From: Listeria sp. PSOL-1
Lineage (GTDB): Bacteria; Bacillota; Bacilli; Lactobacillales; Listeriaceae
NCBI RefSeq assembly: GCF_902806445.1
Contig: NZ_LR760298.1
Coordinates: 434,001 to 498,000, forward strand
DNA length: 64,000 bases
Reading direction: 5' to 3'
Part shown: piece by piece, positions 9,639 to 18,685 of the stretch
Position numbering within the stretch: the stretch's first letter is position 1
Layout: each line of letters starts with the position of its first letter
The notes under the pieces: model-generated
Databases searched by the model: none
What the model was told of the DNA's origin: nothing
Seen by the model: the letters and a program-made list of their open reading frames with translations, nothing else
Translations under genes and position numbers: made by a program

Positions 9639-10676
9639 TTGTTTTTAGGTTACATCGTATTGATTTTTCTTGCTATTTTTGTGGGGTTATCTATTTTTGA
9701 TCGTCGGAGAATTAGCAATGGTATCTTTTTGACAATTGGTTTGTTTTTTTTGTTATTATTCATTTTAGGTTTTGTTCTTAATGCAGCGAATGAGCGTGAA
9801 TGGTTAAGAATCATCGTTATTGGCGTCTTTATTTTAATTTTGCTGATGTTGCCGCTTTTCATTATTGGTATTGGCGTTGGCTTAGTAGCAAATGGCCGTT
9901 TAATGATGAAAAGAGAAGGGAGAAGATTAGCTAATTTATTGCCGCTTTTTTTAGGCCTACTTATTTTAGGACTTATTGCTTGGGGATTTGCTTTAGGGGT
10001 TATTGAACATATTATATGGCTTAGTGTTCCGTTCTTCTTTGCGGTGATGATTTGTGGTTATTTTTCTTTTTTCTTTCTCTGCTTTTTAGTATCTATGATT
10101 GCTTATCGCATTAGCTTCTTGCGCAAAAATCAGGATTTTATTATTGTACTTGGAAGTGGCCTTATTGGCGATCGTGTGCCACCACTTCTTGCAAGCAGGT
10201 TAAACCGAGCGATTCAATTTTCGGAAAAACAAATTCAAAAAACGGGAAAAAAGGCTACTTTTATTGTTTCAGGTGGTCAAGGCGCGAATGAATTGATGTC
10301 AGAAGCAAATGCTATGCGGCTTTATTTACTTGATAAAGGAATTCCAGAAGAGTATATTATTATGGAAGATAAGTCGACGAATACGCTTGAGAATATGCGT
10401 TTTTCTAAACAAAAGATGGACAGTATTTTAGATAAATATAACAGTATTTTTGCAACTAATAATTTTCATTTATTCCGTGCAAGTTTATACGCAAGGAAAG
10501 CTGGATTGAAAAGTCATGGTATTGGCTCAAAGACCGCTTATTACTATTTACCTAACGCTTTACTTCGAGAGTTTATTGCCATTGTAATGATGTATAAATG
10601 GGTACATATAACGCTTATTATTCTTATGTTACTTCCATTTGTTTTACTGTTTTTCTTATTCTATTTTCAATATTAG
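9639..10676 (+). CDS. ElyC/SanA/YdcF family membrane protein (DUF218)
   Basis: 345 residues if started at the TTG at 9639, seven bases after AAAGGAGG. The frame is open further upstream (from 9585), but that part lies between promoter and ribosome site. About five N-terminal membrane helices are followed by a DUF218 domain from about residue 165: FIIVLGSGLIGDRVPPLLASRLNRAI, then FIVSGGQGANELMSEANAM and EDKSTNTLENMRFSK. A last membrane helix closes the protein. DUF218 proteins in other bacteria affect envelope integrity or vancomycin tolerance; the biochemical activity is unproven. The next gene starts 21 bases downstream, so they may share a transcript. Confidence 0.82.
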   Translation: MFLGYIVLIFLAIFVGLSIFDRRRISNGIFLTIGLFFLLLFILGFVLNAANEREWLRIIVIGVFILILLMLPLFIIGIGVGLVANGRLMMKREGRRLANLLPLFLGLLILGLIAWGFALGVIEHIIWLSVPFFFAVMICGYFSFFFLCFLVSMIAYRISFLRKNQDFIIVLGSGLIGDRVPPLLASRLNRAIQFSEKQIQKTGKKATFIVSGGQGANELMSEANAMRLYLLDKGIPEEYIIMEDKSTNTLENMRFSKQKMDSILDKYNSIFATNNFHLFRASLYARKAGLKSHGIGSKTAYYYLPNALLREFIAIVMMYKWVHITLIILMLLPFVLLFFLFYFQY

Positions 10677-10697
10677 GCTAATAAAGAGGTGTTTGAA

Positions 10698-11567
10698 TTG
10701 AAACGAATTGGTTTTGTCGGGACTGGAGTTATGGGGGCTAGTATGGCTCTTAATTTATTGCGTGCTGGTTATGAAGTATTGATTTATACACGCACAAAAG
10801 CTAAAGCTCGGAAATTGTTGCAAGAGGGAGCTGTTTGGCAGGAGGATATAAAGCAGCTCGCGGAAACGGTTGATGTTGTGATTACAATGGTTGGCTATCC
10901 AAGTGATGTTGAAGAGCTTTATTTAGGTGAGTATGGTATTTTGGCAACACTAAAACCAGGAAAACTTGCTATTGATATGACAACTTCTTCACCCATGCTT
11001 GCGAAAAAAATTGCAAATGAAGCCAAAGAAGCGGATATTGATGTTTTAGATGCTCCAGTATCAGGGGGCGATGTTGGCGCAAAAAACGGTTCACTCACCA
11101 TCATGGTGGGCGGTGATGAGGCGGCTTTTAACAAAGCAAAACCGCTTTTTGAACGCCTTGGACAAAACGTTATTTTACAAGGTGCGGCTGGTTCGGGGCA
11201 GCATACAAAAATGGTTAATCAAATTGCGATCGCATCAAACATGATTGGCGTTACAGAAGCGATTGTTTACGCTGAGGCAGCTGGACTAAATCCTGAACGC
11301 GTGCTAGCGTCGATTTCTTTTGGTGCCGCTCAGAGTTGGTCGCTTTCAAACTTAGCTCCTCGTGTTTTTAAAAATGATTTTACACCGGGATTTTTCATTA
11401 AACATTTCATTAAAGATATGCGTATTGCACTTGATGAAGCCAATAAGATGGCGATTGATCTTCCTGGTTTGAAACTTGCTGAAAAAATGTATCAAACGCT
11501 TGCTGATCAAGGCTTAAGTGAAAAAGGGACGCAAGCGTTAATTAACTATTATTCTAGACAGATATAA
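10698..11567 (+). CDS. NAD(P)-dependent beta-hydroxyacid dehydrogenase (3-hydroxyisobutyrate dehydrogenase family)
   Basis: A 289-residue oxidoreductase with the N-terminal Rossmann motif GFVGTGVMGASMALNL, the substrate-binding signature DAPVSGGDVGAKNGSL and the catalytic-lysine region GSGQHTKMVNQ. This is the classic beta-hydroxyacid dehydrogenase layout. The substrate is not predictable; related enzymes reduce tartronate, succinic or methylmalonate semialdehydes. The start at TTG 10698 follows AAGAGGTG; the GTG at 10689 is part of that ribosome site. Confidence 0.9.
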   Translation: MKRIGFVGTGVMGASMALNLLRAGYEVLIYTRTKAKARKLLQEGAVWQEDIKQLAETVDVVITMVGYPSDVEELYLGEYGILATLKPGKLAIDMTTSSPMLAKKIANEAKEADIDVLDAPVSGGDVGAKNGSLTIMVGGDEAAFNKAKPLFERLGQNVILQGAAGSGQHTKMVNQIAIASNMIGVTEAIVYAEAAGLNPERVLASISFGAAQSWSLSNLAPRVFKNDFTPGFFIKHFIKDMRIALDEANKMAIDLPGLKLAEKMYQTLADQGLSEKGTQALINYYSRQI

Positions 11568-11607
11568 AAAAAGTCGACTTTTGCTGGGTATGCTTTCTTG
11601 AGCTCTG

Positions 11608-12756
11608 TCAAACTTCTTCCATAAAGTTAGCTAAACGATCCATGGCTTCAGCTAAGAGATCGAAGGAAGCGGCATAGGATAATCGGAAGTAGCGATCTCC
11701 TTTTTCAGAAAAAGCATTGCCGGGAACAACAGCTACTTTTGCTTCGTGTGCAAGTTTTATTGCCCAGTCAAAAGAAGGGATTGTGATCTCATCTGGTAGT
11801 TTAACAAAGAAATAAAAGGCTCCGTCTGGTTTGACCACTTCAAATCCCATTTTCGTTAGACGGTCGAATACAAATCCGGCTCGTGTTTTGTATTCTGTAC
11901 GCATAGGAAACGGGTCATCAGCCCCTGCTGAAACAGCTTCAAGCGCGGCTACTTGGCTGATTGAAGTCGCGCAGGTGACTGTATATTGGTGAATTTTAAG
12001 CATTTCTTGAATTAACCATTTATCAGCAATTAAAAAGCCAATTCGCCAGCCAATCATAGCATGTGATTTCGACAAGCCATTTATGACAATGGCTTGTTCT
12101 TTTAGACATGAGCGAATGGAATAATGTTTTCCTTGGTAAGTAAGCTCACTATAAATTTCATCAGCAATGACATAAATGCCCGTATCACGAAGAATATTAG
12201 CGATATCTTCTAACTCTTTTTTAGTTAGTGTAACGCCGGTTGGATTAGAAGGATAAGGTAAAATGACAGCTTTTGTTTTGTCCGTGATCGCTTTTTTTAA
12301 CGCTTCAGGTGTCACTTTAAAAGCAGTTTCCGTTGTATCGATTTTCACCGTTTTTGCACCGGCAAGCTGGATGAGTGGCTCATAACCAGGATAAACTGGA
12401 TCTGGTAGAATCACTTCATCTTCTGCGGTTAAAATCGTTTCAAGTGAAATCGCAATGGCTTCTGTTGCACCAACTGTTATGATAACTTCCTCTTCAGAGA
12501 TCTCTAATTGATGTTTATTGTTCAAATAGTTGGCAACACCTGCTCTAAGTTCAGGCATTCCTGCGTTTGCTGTATAGTTAGTAAAATCTTCATGAATAGC
12601 TTTGATTGCTTTTTGTTTAATATGTTCTGGCGTTTTGAAATCGGGTTCACCTAATGTAAGGCGAATCATATCAGGAATGTCATTAATCTGATTGTTAAAC
12701 TTGCGAATTCCGCTAATTTCAATGTTCGCCATCTCTTTTTTTATTGGTTTTGGCAA
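11608..12756 (-). CDS. patA: Class I/II aminotransferase, PatA-type (N-acetyl-LL-diaminopimelate aminotransferase)
   Basis: A fold-type I PLP enzyme closely resembling Bacillus PatA, reading EISGIRKFNNQI, LPYPSNPTGVTL, DEIYSELTY and the PLP-lysine motif INGLSKSHAMIGWRIGF. It would supply the transamination step between DapH and the DapL-type deacetylase encoded at 15.0-16.9 kb, completing the acetylated diaminopimelate branch to lysine and peptidoglycan. The start is uncertain: I prefer the TTG at 12756, preceded by GGGTG with a six-base gap (382 residues). An upstream ATG gives 395 residues without a ribosome site. Confidence 0.9.
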   Translation of the reverse strand: MPKPIKKEMANIEISGIRKFNNQINDIPDMIRLTLGEPDFKTPEHIKQKAIKAIHEDFTNYTANAGMPELRAGVANYLNNKHQLEISEEEVIITVGATEAIAISLETILTAEDEVILPDPVYPGYEPLIQLAGAKTVKIDTTETAFKVTPEALKKAITDKTKAVILPYPSNPTGVTLTKKELEDIANILRDTGIYVIADEIYSELTYQGKHYSIRSCLKEQAIVINGLSKSHAMIGWRIGFLIADKWLIQEMLKIHQYTVTCATSISQVAALEAVSAGADDPFPMRTEYKTRAGFVFDRLTKMGFEVVKPDGAFYFFVKLPDEITIPSFDWAIKLAHEAKVAVVPGNAFSEKGDRYFRLSYAASFDLLAEAMDRLANFMEEV

Positions 12757-12837
12757 AATTTTCACCCTGTTTCTTTTTTGTATTTTCTTTATCATAACAC
12801 AAATTTATTTTATTATGGATTTTGGCCTAAAAAGAAC

Positions 12838-12890
12838 TTGCATCTTTTTTGTGGATCACGTAAAATGAATAATAATGAGAATCATTTTCA
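12838..12890 (+). promoter_or_regulatory. Fur-controlled promoter upstream of a 73-residue gene
   Basis: The promoter TTGCAT (12838-12843), 17 bp, TAAAAT (12861-12866) is followed at 12876-12890 by TGAGAATCATTTTCA. This matches 13 of 15 positions of the Fur 7-1-7 motif TGATAATNATTATCA. The site overlaps the expected transcription start, so Fur-Fe would repress. Confidence 0.8.
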
Positions 12891-12914
12891 ATTATAAAAA
12901 GGAGTTCCTGAAGT

Positions 12915-13136
12915 ATGGCAAAATCAAAACGATTTGAGATTTTCTATTTTCCAACAAAAAACGGGCTTTTAAAAATACAGGTTTATGGATTTAATCCTTG
13001 TGGGTCATGGGGAGAAGTTTTTGCTGAACGAGGAAATGGAGCCATTTGTGTAAAAGGTTTTAATCGTAATAAAATGATAACAAAAGCGGTCAAGCTATGT
13101 TTAAATCATATAAATAATCCTAAGAATGAACGATAA
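12915..13136 (+). CDS. Small hypothetical protein under Fur control
   Basis: A 73-residue basic protein beginning MAKSKRFEIFYFPTKNG, with a WGEVFAERGNGAICVKGF segment, two cysteines and no membrane helix or signal peptide. I do not recognise a characterised family. A good AAAAGGAG site precedes the ATG and the promoter carries a Fur box, so the gene should be induced by iron limitation. From memory, the positional counterpart in L. monocytogenes (lmo1007) is listed among Fur-regulated genes. It stands alone between patA (divergent) and ykuJ. A role in iron sparing is an inference from regulation only. Confidence 0.75.
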   Translation: MAKSKRFEIFYFPTKNGLLKIQVYGFNPCGSWGEVFAERGNGAICVKGFNRNKMITKAVKLCLNHINNPKNER

Positions 13137-13297
13137 AAGTTAAAAATAATTTAAAATTCTTCTTGCTAATTACGTGCCTTATGCGCTAAAATTTGATAGT
13201 ATAATGATTAGTAATTGGTGCGACTATCAAGTAAAGGTAGTTAGAAATAATAGAGTAGTTGTTTCGGCGCCGGTGTAATGTGAGAGGAGAATGTGCT

Positions 13298-13528
13298 GTG
13301 TCTCAATTGATGGGAATTATTCAACGTTTAAATGCCATGCAAGAGGACGATTCCGCAGAAACACAGGCAAGACGCTTTGAAAAAGAAGGCACGCCTGTAT
13401 GTGAAGTGAAATATTTTCGAGATTCAAAGGAATTTGAAATTGAAATTTACGCACTAAATAGTAAGTATCAATTTACTGATACTGACTGGACAGCGATTGA
13501 AATTTTTGAAATTCTACAAGAAAATTGA
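13298..13528 (+). CDS. ykuJ: YkuJ family protein (DUF1797)
   Basis: A 76-residue acidic protein starting MSQLMGIIQRLNAMQ and ending IEIFEILQEN, with alpha-beta composition matching B. subtilis YkuJ. The function is unknown. The start is the GTG at 13298, eight bases after AGGAG; the open frame from 13259 has no ribosome site. As in Bacillus, it lies next to the ykuL (cbpB), ccpC and dap genes. Confidence 0.88.
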   Translation: MSQLMGIIQRLNAMQEDDSAETQARRFEKEGTPVCEVKYFRDSKEFEIEIYALNSKYQFTDTDWTAIEIFEILQEN

Positions 13529-13539
13529 TAACTAAAATG

Positions 13540-13571
13540 CCAGAATAACTAGTTGTTGTTCTGGTTTTTAT
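13540..13571 (+). terminator. Terminator after ykuJ
   Basis: CCAGAATAAC pairs with GTTGTTCTGG (one wobble pair) around a short loop, followed by a T-rich tail. Confidence 0.7.
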
Positions 13572-13647
13572 TTTATAGTCTATGGTAAAATAAACTTAAA
13601 GGTTTTACATTTTAACTATGATGAAATTGGTGAGAGAGGGATACTTG

Positions 13648-14100
13648 ATGATCTCTAATAGATTAGGTTCTTTTTTAAATGAAAAACTACAAGATGGTAT
13701 GATTTCAGCGGAAAAGGTAGCACATGTGCAAATGGGGAATAATTTAGAGCACGCTTTGCTTGTTTTAACAAAGTGTGGTTATTCAACGATACCTGTGTTG
13801 GATTTTGAATTTAAATTATACGGTTTAATTAGTGCAGCGCTGATTACAGATGCGATTATTGGGCTCGAGCGCATTGAGTATGAGCGACTTGAAATATTAA
13901 AAGTAGAAGATGCGATGGAAACAAATTTTCCTGTTGTAAAAGAAGACTTTGATATTGAGAATGTTGTGCGTTTACTTGTTGACCATCCTTTCGTCTGCGT
14001 TACGAGTGAGGATTTCAAATTTCAAGGAATTCTGACACGGAAAATCGTGTTAAAACAAGTAAATCACTTTATACATGTGCCTGCGGAGGAAAAAACATGA
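13648..14100 (+). CDS. cbpB: CBS-pair protein CbpB (YkuL), c-di-AMP-binding family
   Basis: 150 residues with two CBS motifs: GYSTIPVLDFEFKLYGLIS around residues 45-65, and a second ending FVCVTSEDFKFQGILT. In Listeria and Bacillus, CbpB/DarB binds c-di-AMP and, in its apo form, stimulates the (p)ppGpp synthetase Rel; in Bacillus it also acts on pyruvate carboxylase. I start at the ATG at 13648 after GAGAGG. The stop overlaps the next start by four bases (ATGA), coupling it to ccpC. The family assignment is firm; the interactions are known from orthologues only. Confidence 0.9.
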   Translation: MISNRLGSFLNEKLQDGMISAEKVAHVQMGNNLEHALLVLTKCGYSTIPVLDFEFKLYGLISAALITDAIIGLERIEYERLEILKVEDAMETNFPVVKEDFDIENVVRLLVDHPFVCVTSEDFKFQGILTRKIVLKQVNHFIHVPAEEKT

Positions 14101-14975
14101 TTGTAACAGAATATGAATTGCTTGTTTGTCTCGCTAAAGAACTGAATATGCGGAAAAGTGCTGAAAAATTGTTTTTAAGCCAGCCAGCCCTATCTCAGCG
14201 ACTGCAAACGATTGAAAGCCGTTGGGAAGCAAAAATTTTCATTCGGACACAAAAAGGTCTTTTACTCACACCAGAAGGAGAAGCCATTGTTCGTCATGCA
14301 GCAAGCGTTATTGAACGGGAACATCAAATCCAGGAGAAGCTAGCCGCGATGGAAGGTGTTGTTCGTGGGACGCTTAGAATTGCTTGTGCGAGCGTGGTTG
14401 CACAGAGATGGCTGCCACGTGTGTTAAAAAAATATGCTGAGCTTTATCCAAATGTGCAAATTTCACTCCATACGGGGTGGAGCAGTGAAGTCCACCAACA
14501 TCTTATTTCCGGTAGCGTTCATTTAGGGATTGTCCGTGGGGATACCAATTGGAAAAGTAAGAAAAAACATTTATTTACAGACCCTTTAATTTTAGTTGAC
14601 CGTGAGATGCGCCGTATTGAGGATATTTTTACAACAGATCGACCCTTTATTCAATTTAAAAGCGATTCAAGCTATTACGACATTATCCAAGATTATTGGC
14701 AACGTAATTTTGGAAAAGCGCCAAAGCGTGTCGTGCTAGTGGACCAAATTGAAACAGCACGTCAAATGGCATTGAACGGTATTGGCTTTGCTATCTTGCC
14801 TGCTGTTACAATGATTCGAAATGATGAAGATATTTGTAAAATCCCGTTAACAGAAAAAGACGGCACGATTGCAAGCCGTGATACAACACTATTGACTTAT
14901 GAACAGTCGCTATCCCTTCCGCAAGTGCGGACTTTTTTGGAAATTGCAAATGATTTCCTTGAAACAGAAATCTAA
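14097..14975 (+). CDS. ccpC: LysR-type regulator CcpC
   Basis: A 292-residue LysR-type transcription factor: N-terminal winged helix-turn-helix (ELNMRKSAEKLFLSQPALSQRL), then a periplasmic-binding-like effector domain. Sequence style and location next to ykuL and dapH match CcpC, which in Bacillus and Listeria represses aconitase and citrate synthase genes and responds to citrate. Translation is coupled to cbpB through an ATGA overlap. The effector is inferred from the orthologue. Confidence 0.9.
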   Translation: MIVTEYELLVCLAKELNMRKSAEKLFLSQPALSQRLQTIESRWEAKIFIRTQKGLLLTPEGEAIVRHAASVIEREHQIQEKLAAMEGVVRGTLRIACASVVAQRWLPRVLKKYAELYPNVQISLHTGWSSEVHQHLISGSVHLGIVRGDTNWKSKKKHLFTDPLILVDREMRRIEDIFTTDRPFIQFKSDSSYYDIIQDYWQRNFGKAPKRVVLVDQIETARQMALNGIGFAILPAVTMIRNDEDICKIPLTEKDGTIASRDTTLLTYEQSLSLPQVRTFLEIANDFLETEI

Positions 14976-15023
14976 CTGTGGCAAACTAAAATAAATAAAA
15001 GCAAGCTGAAAGGAGAATGAATA

Positions 15024-15734
15024 ATGGAACAAATGGATGCACAACAAATTATCTCATTTATTCAAAACAGTAAAAAAAGCACACCTGTTAAACTTTACAT
15101 AAAGGGAAAGTTAAAGCAAATCACTTTTCCAAAAGAGGTTCAAACGTTTATTTCTGAGAATGCGGGAACAATTTTCGGCGAATGGAGCGTTATTGAACCC
15201 CTTCTTAAGGAGAATAAACAATATATTGAAGATTACGTTATTGAAAATGATCGCCGGAATTCAGCTATTCCGCTACTAGATCTTAAATCGATTAATGCTC
15301 GAATTGAGCCAGGGGTTGTTATTCGCGACCAAGTAACGATTGGAGATAATGCGGTTATCATGATGGGAGCAAGCATCAATATTGGGGCTGTGATTGGTGA
15401 GCAGACGATGATTGATATGAATGTTGTCATGGGTGGTCGGGCAACCGTAGGGAAAAATTGTCATATTGGTGCAGGTACTGTGTTAGCTGGTGTCATTGAG
15501 CCACCAAGTGCTGATCCTGTAGTGATTGAAGATGATGTGGTTGTTGGGGCAAATACCGTGATTTTAGAAGGTGTTCGCGTTGGTAAAGGGGCAGTTGTTG
15601 CCGCTGGAGCTATTGTTACGAAAAACGTTGAGCCGGGTACTGTTGTTGCAGGTGTTCCTGCACGTGTTTTAAAAGAAATCGATGCCAAAACAGCATCTAA
15701 AACAGAAATCATGCAAGGATTACGTCAACTTTAA
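15024..15734 (+). CDS. dapH: 2,3,4,5-tetrahydropyridine-2,6-dicarboxylate N-acetyltransferase
   Basis: A 236-residue left-handed beta-helix acetyltransferase with many hexapeptide repeats ([39 protein letters not shown]). It acetylates tetrahydrodipicolinate with acetyl-CoA, opening the acetylated branch of lysine and meso-diaminopimelate synthesis. The N-terminal helical domain ([20 protein letters not shown]) is typical of DapH and separates it from other hexapeptide enzymes. A strong AAAGGAG site precedes the ATG. dapL follows after 44 bases. Confidence 0.96.
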   Translation: MEQMDAQQIISFIQNSKKSTPVKLYIKGKLKQITFPKEVQTFISENAGTIFGEWSVIEPLLKENKQYIEDYVIENDRRNSAIPLLDLKSINARIEPGVVIRDQVTIGDNAVIMMGASINIGAVIGEQTMIDMNVVMGGRATVGKNCHIGAGTVLAGVIEPPSADPVVIEDDVVVGANTVILEGVRVGKGAVVAAGAIVTKNVEPGTVVAGVPARVLKEIDAKTASKTEIMQGLRQL

Positions 15735-15778
15735 CTGAGACACAACAAGAACGGGATTTTTAAAAGGAGAGGTAGAAG

Positions 15779-16894
15779 ATGGATTTGAACCGCTTTATCC
15801 AAATCAGAAGAGAGTTGCATCAAATTCCAGAAGTTGGCTTTGAAGAAGTAAAAACACAGCGTTATTTGTTAGATTACATCGATACACTAACATGTGAATT
15901 TTTAGAAGTAGAGACTTGGAAAACGGGAATTTTAGTAAAGTTAACCGGATTTGCGCCTCAAAAAACAATTGGCTACCGAACCGATATGGATGCGTTACAG
16001 GTGACTGAAGAAACGGGACTTCCTTTTGCTTCAAACCATCCTGGGAAAATGCATGCTTGTGGACATGACCTGCATATGAGTATTGCTCTTGGTCTACTAA
16101 CTTATTTTGCAGAACATCAGCCGAAAAACCATCTTGTTTTTGTTTTTCAGCCAGCAGAGGAAGGGCCAGGTGGGGCAAAGCCGATTTTGGTAAGCGATGA
16201 GTTTAATAGCTGGAAGCCTGATGTTATTTATGCTTTACATATTGCGCCAGAATATCCAGTTGGTAAGATCGCAATTAAAGAAGGGCTGTTGTTCGCTAAT
16301 ACAGCTGAACTTTTCATTGAATTTACTGGAAAAGGAGGGCATGCTGCTTTTCCACATTTAGCGAATGATATGGTTGTACATGCGAGTAGTTTTGTCGGCC
16401 AAATGCAGACAATTATTAGCCGTAGCATCGATCCGATGGACAGTGCGGTGATTACAATTGGCAAAATTACAGGCGGAGAAGTCCAAAACGTGATTGCTGA
16501 GAAAGCTTATCTTGATGGAACCATTCGTACAGCTAAAAAAGAAACAATGCAATTAATTTGGAAAAAATTGCGGCAACTTGCACGTGGATATGAGGAAGCC
16601 TTTGAGTGTCAAATTCGCTTCATTTCTGGTTCCGATTATTGTCAAGTCTATAATGATCAAGAGGAAACAAAGCGATTTGTTCAGTTTTTAGAAGCCGAAT
16701 TTCCTGGGAGTTACCTTCAGGCTAAAGCAGCGATGACAGGGGAAGATTTTGGTTATTTTCTCGAGGAAATTCCAGGCTTTATGTTCTGGCTTGGCGTTAA
16801 TTCAGAGTACGGACTGCATCATGCAAAGCTGAACCCACAAGAAGAAGCCATCCCTTTTGCTATCGATGTATTATCTAAGTTTCTAGCAAAATAA
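15779..16894 (+). CDS. dapL: N-acetyldiaminopimelate deacetylase
   Basis: An M20-family amidohydrolase of 371 residues that removes the acetyl group from N-acetyl-LL-diaminopimelate. Metal-binding motifs are intact: [27 protein letters not shown], and a C-terminal GLHHAKLNP region. Some databases name this enzyme YkuR or DapE-like. It follows dapH in an apparent two-gene operon and is closed by a large convergent terminator shared with mscS. Confidence 0.94.
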   Translation: MDLNRFIQIRRELHQIPEVGFEEVKTQRYLLDYIDTLTCEFLEVETWKTGILVKLTGFAPQKTIGYRTDMDALQVTEETGLPFASNHPGKMHACGHDLHMSIALGLLTYFAEHQPKNHLVFVFQPAEEGPGGAKPILVSDEFNSWKPDVIYALHIAPEYPVGKIAIKEGLLFANTAELFIEFTGKGGHAAFPHLANDMVVHASSFVGQMQTIISRSIDPMDSAVITIGKITGGEVQNVIAEKAYLDGTIRTAKKETMQLIWKKLRQLARGYEEAFECQIRFISGSDYCQVYNDQEETKRFVQFLEAEFPGSYLQAKAAMTGEDFGYFLEEIPGFMFWLGVNSEYGLHHAKLNPQEEAIPFAIDVLSKFLAK

Positions 16895-16983
16895 GACAAG
16901 TGAGAAGCAGCTAGATTAGCGGTTTTCGGCAGAAGAATGGATTGCCGATATCCGTAAGTCTAGCTGCTTCTTCATTTGTTTTG
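16893..16983. terminator. Convergent terminator between dapL and mscS
   Basis: AAGCAGCTAGA (5' arm) pairs with TCTAGCTGCTT, and the stem extends outward to AAGACAAG against a T-rich CATTTGTTTT tail. An inner CGGCA/TGCCG hairpin sits in the loop. Confidence 0.8.
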
Positions 16984-16991
16984 GGGAAAAG

Positions 16992-17846
16992 TTAATTGGT
17001 TGAACCAAATGAAGGAAAGTATGGGAAAGGGAGTTCAATATTGTTTTCGGTAAGGGCCTCGTGACATTTTTTTAACAGTTCACGCTGTACATTCCCTTGT
17101 TCGCCGTTTACAGCTTTTCCAACTGCACGAATCAACATATTTGCAGCACCCGCATTCTCTACTCCAAGGACAACAGGTTTTTCAACAATATTTTTGTTTG
17201 TTTCAGAGACTTTCGTGCAAACTTCATTGATCACAGCCATTGCTTTTTCAATGTCGGCTTTTGGGCTGATCTCGATATCAACCATAACGCGCATATTGCC
17301 ACGGGAGTGATTGCTAACAACAATAATTTGTCTGTTAGGAATGAAGTGAAGTGTTCCATCAAAATCGCGAACTTGTGTTGTTCTAAGGCCAAGTGCTTCA
17401 ACAATCCCGTTCACTTGGTCAAGTGTAATACTGTCTCCAACGTCTATTTGTCGTTCGAGTAAGATGAAAAAGCCAGTGACAACATCACTAACGAGCCCTT
17501 GCGCACCAAATGCGACAGCTAAACTGGCAACCCCAGCACCTGCGATAATTGCAGTGACATTGATGAAGTTTTGCAAAATTAAAATGGCGATCGTAAAGAA
17601 AAGAATATAACCGTATACATTTGAAATTAAGCTTTCAAGCGTATCTGAACGACCGGCTGAAACCGCTTGATTTTCACGATAACGTTTGAAAAAAGTACGA
17701 ATAACCTTCATGCCAATATACTTGAGGATAAAGTAAAGGATGATGAGAATGATAATTTTTACACCAATTGAGATGGTCTGGCTCCAAAAAGAATCCCAAT
17801 CAATCGAGTTAAACCACTTTGATATTTGTTTCATCGTTTGATCCAC
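16992..17846 (-). CDS. Small-conductance mechanosensitive channel, MscS family (YkuT-like)
   Basis: A 284-residue membrane channel that opens under hypo-osmotic stress. Membrane helices lie at about residues 22-45, 70-95 and 95-125; the third is the Gly/Ala-rich pore helix AIIAGAGVASLAVAFGAQGL. The cytoplasmic MscS beta domain follows (ERQIDVGDSITLDQVNGIVE, PNRQIIVVSNHSR). The position next to dapH-dapL matches YkuT of Bacillus. It has a leader of its own and reads convergently to dapL. Confidence 0.93.
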   Translation of the reverse strand: MDQTMKQISKWFNSIDWDSFWSQTISIGVKIIILIILYFILKYIGMKVIRTFFKRYRENQAVSAGRSDTLESLISNVYGYILFFTIAILILQNFINVTAIIAGAGVASLAVAFGAQGLVSDVVTGFFILLERQIDVGDSITLDQVNGIVEALGLRTTQVRDFDGTLHFIPNRQIIVVSNHSRGNMRVMVDIEISPKADIEKAMAVINEVCTKVSETNKNIVEKPVVLGVENAGAANMLIRAVGKAVNGEQGNVQRELLKKCHEALTENNIELPFPYFPSFGSTN

Positions 17847-17942
17847 TTCCTTTTCAAAATTACCTTCCTTTTATTTTACCAAACAAAAAAAGATTGTTCA
17901 AAAACCTACTATCAGAGTTTTTTCAAAAAAGGGGTTGCTTTT

Positions 17943-18071
17943 TTGAAAATTAACAAGTAATATATTGTATAACAAATGAGAAATATTGTTTTCATGTTAC
18001 TGTTACGAGCAGGCATGGAGAGCTTTTTGGGTGCGGTCTTGCTGCGTTCGCTTATCTCTTCATGCTTTTTT
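17943..18071 (+). promoter_or_regulatory. RAT antiterminator site and conditional terminator of the PTS operon
   Basis: A possible promoter is TTGAAA (about 17944) with TGTATA 17 bp later. At about 17994-18016, TGTTACTGTTACGAGCAGGC matches the ribonucleic antiterminator (RAT) signature bound by BglG/LicT/SacY-type proteins. It overlaps the 5' arm of a terminator: GCATGGAGAG (18013-18022) pairs with CTCTTCATGC (18056-18065), followed by six T. The RAT hairpin and the terminator are mutually exclusive, as in classic PRD-controlled sugar operons. The cognate regulator is encoded at 18686. Confidence 0.88.
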
Positions 18072-18138
18072 CGTTTATTTCTAAGTAAATTCCAGGTACA
18101 ATAAAGAATATCAAATGACTTTCAGGAGGAATGAGAAA

Positions 18139-18630
18139 ATGTTTAAAAAAATGTTTAGAAAAGATAAAAATGAAATCGTATATGCACAAGCAACTGGTGA
18201 ATTTGTAAACCTTCAAGATGTACCTGATCCAGTTTTTAGCCAAAAAATGATGGGCGAAGGAATTGCAGTTAAGCCAGCTGATGGCAAAGTCGTAGCGCCA
18301 ATCGATGGTGAGATTATTCAATTAGCTGATACAAAACACGCATTTGGCATTCGTTCTGAACTGGGTCAAGAAATTCTTGTTCATGTAGGTTTAGAAACAG
18401 TCGCACTAAAGGGTGAAGGGTTTACAGTTCATGCTAAATTGGGCGATCATGTAAGAAAGGGACAATTGATTATTGAGGCAGACCTCGATTATATTGAGAA
18501 AAATGCAAGTAGTACAGTTATCCCAATGGTCGTTACAAATAGTGCGGAAGGACAATTCGATTTTGAATGGAAAGAAGCTACAAGTGTAACAGCTGGAGAA
18601 ACCGCAGTATTTGAAGCAAAAGTAAAATGA
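18139..18630 (+). CDS. PTS glucose-family EIIA protein
   Basis: A 163-residue stand-alone EIIA of the glucose (Crr) family. It carries the two active-site histidines His67 (TKHAFGI) and His82 (ILVHVGLET), of which the second takes phosphate from HPr. It passes phosphate to the IIB domain of the EIICB encoded at 20030. The ATG at 18139 follows AGGAGG with a good gap; the ATG at 18115 lies upstream of that site. It is the first gene of the RAT-controlled operon. From memory, L. monocytogenes has only an EIIA (lmo1017) at this position. Confidence 0.93.
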   Translation: MFKKMFRKDKNEIVYAQATGEFVNLQDVPDPVFSQKMMGEGIAVKPADGKVVAPIDGEIIQLADTKHAFGIRSELGQEILVHVGLETVALKGEGFTVHAKLGDHVRKGQLIIEADLDYIEKNASSTVIPMVVTNSAEGQFDFEWKEATSVTAGETAVFEAKVK

Positions 18631-18636
18631 TCCGGT

Positions 18637-18662
18637 TGCGGGAAGGTTGACTCTTTCCCGCA
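18637..18662 (+). other. Intercistronic hairpin between EIIA and antiterminator genes
   Basis: TGCGGGAA pairs with TTCCCGCA around a ten-base loop in the 55-base gap. There is no T-run, so it is more likely an mRNA-stability or processing element than a terminator. Confidence 0.5.
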
Positions 18663-18685
18663 CACCTAAAGAGAAGGGTGCCAGA

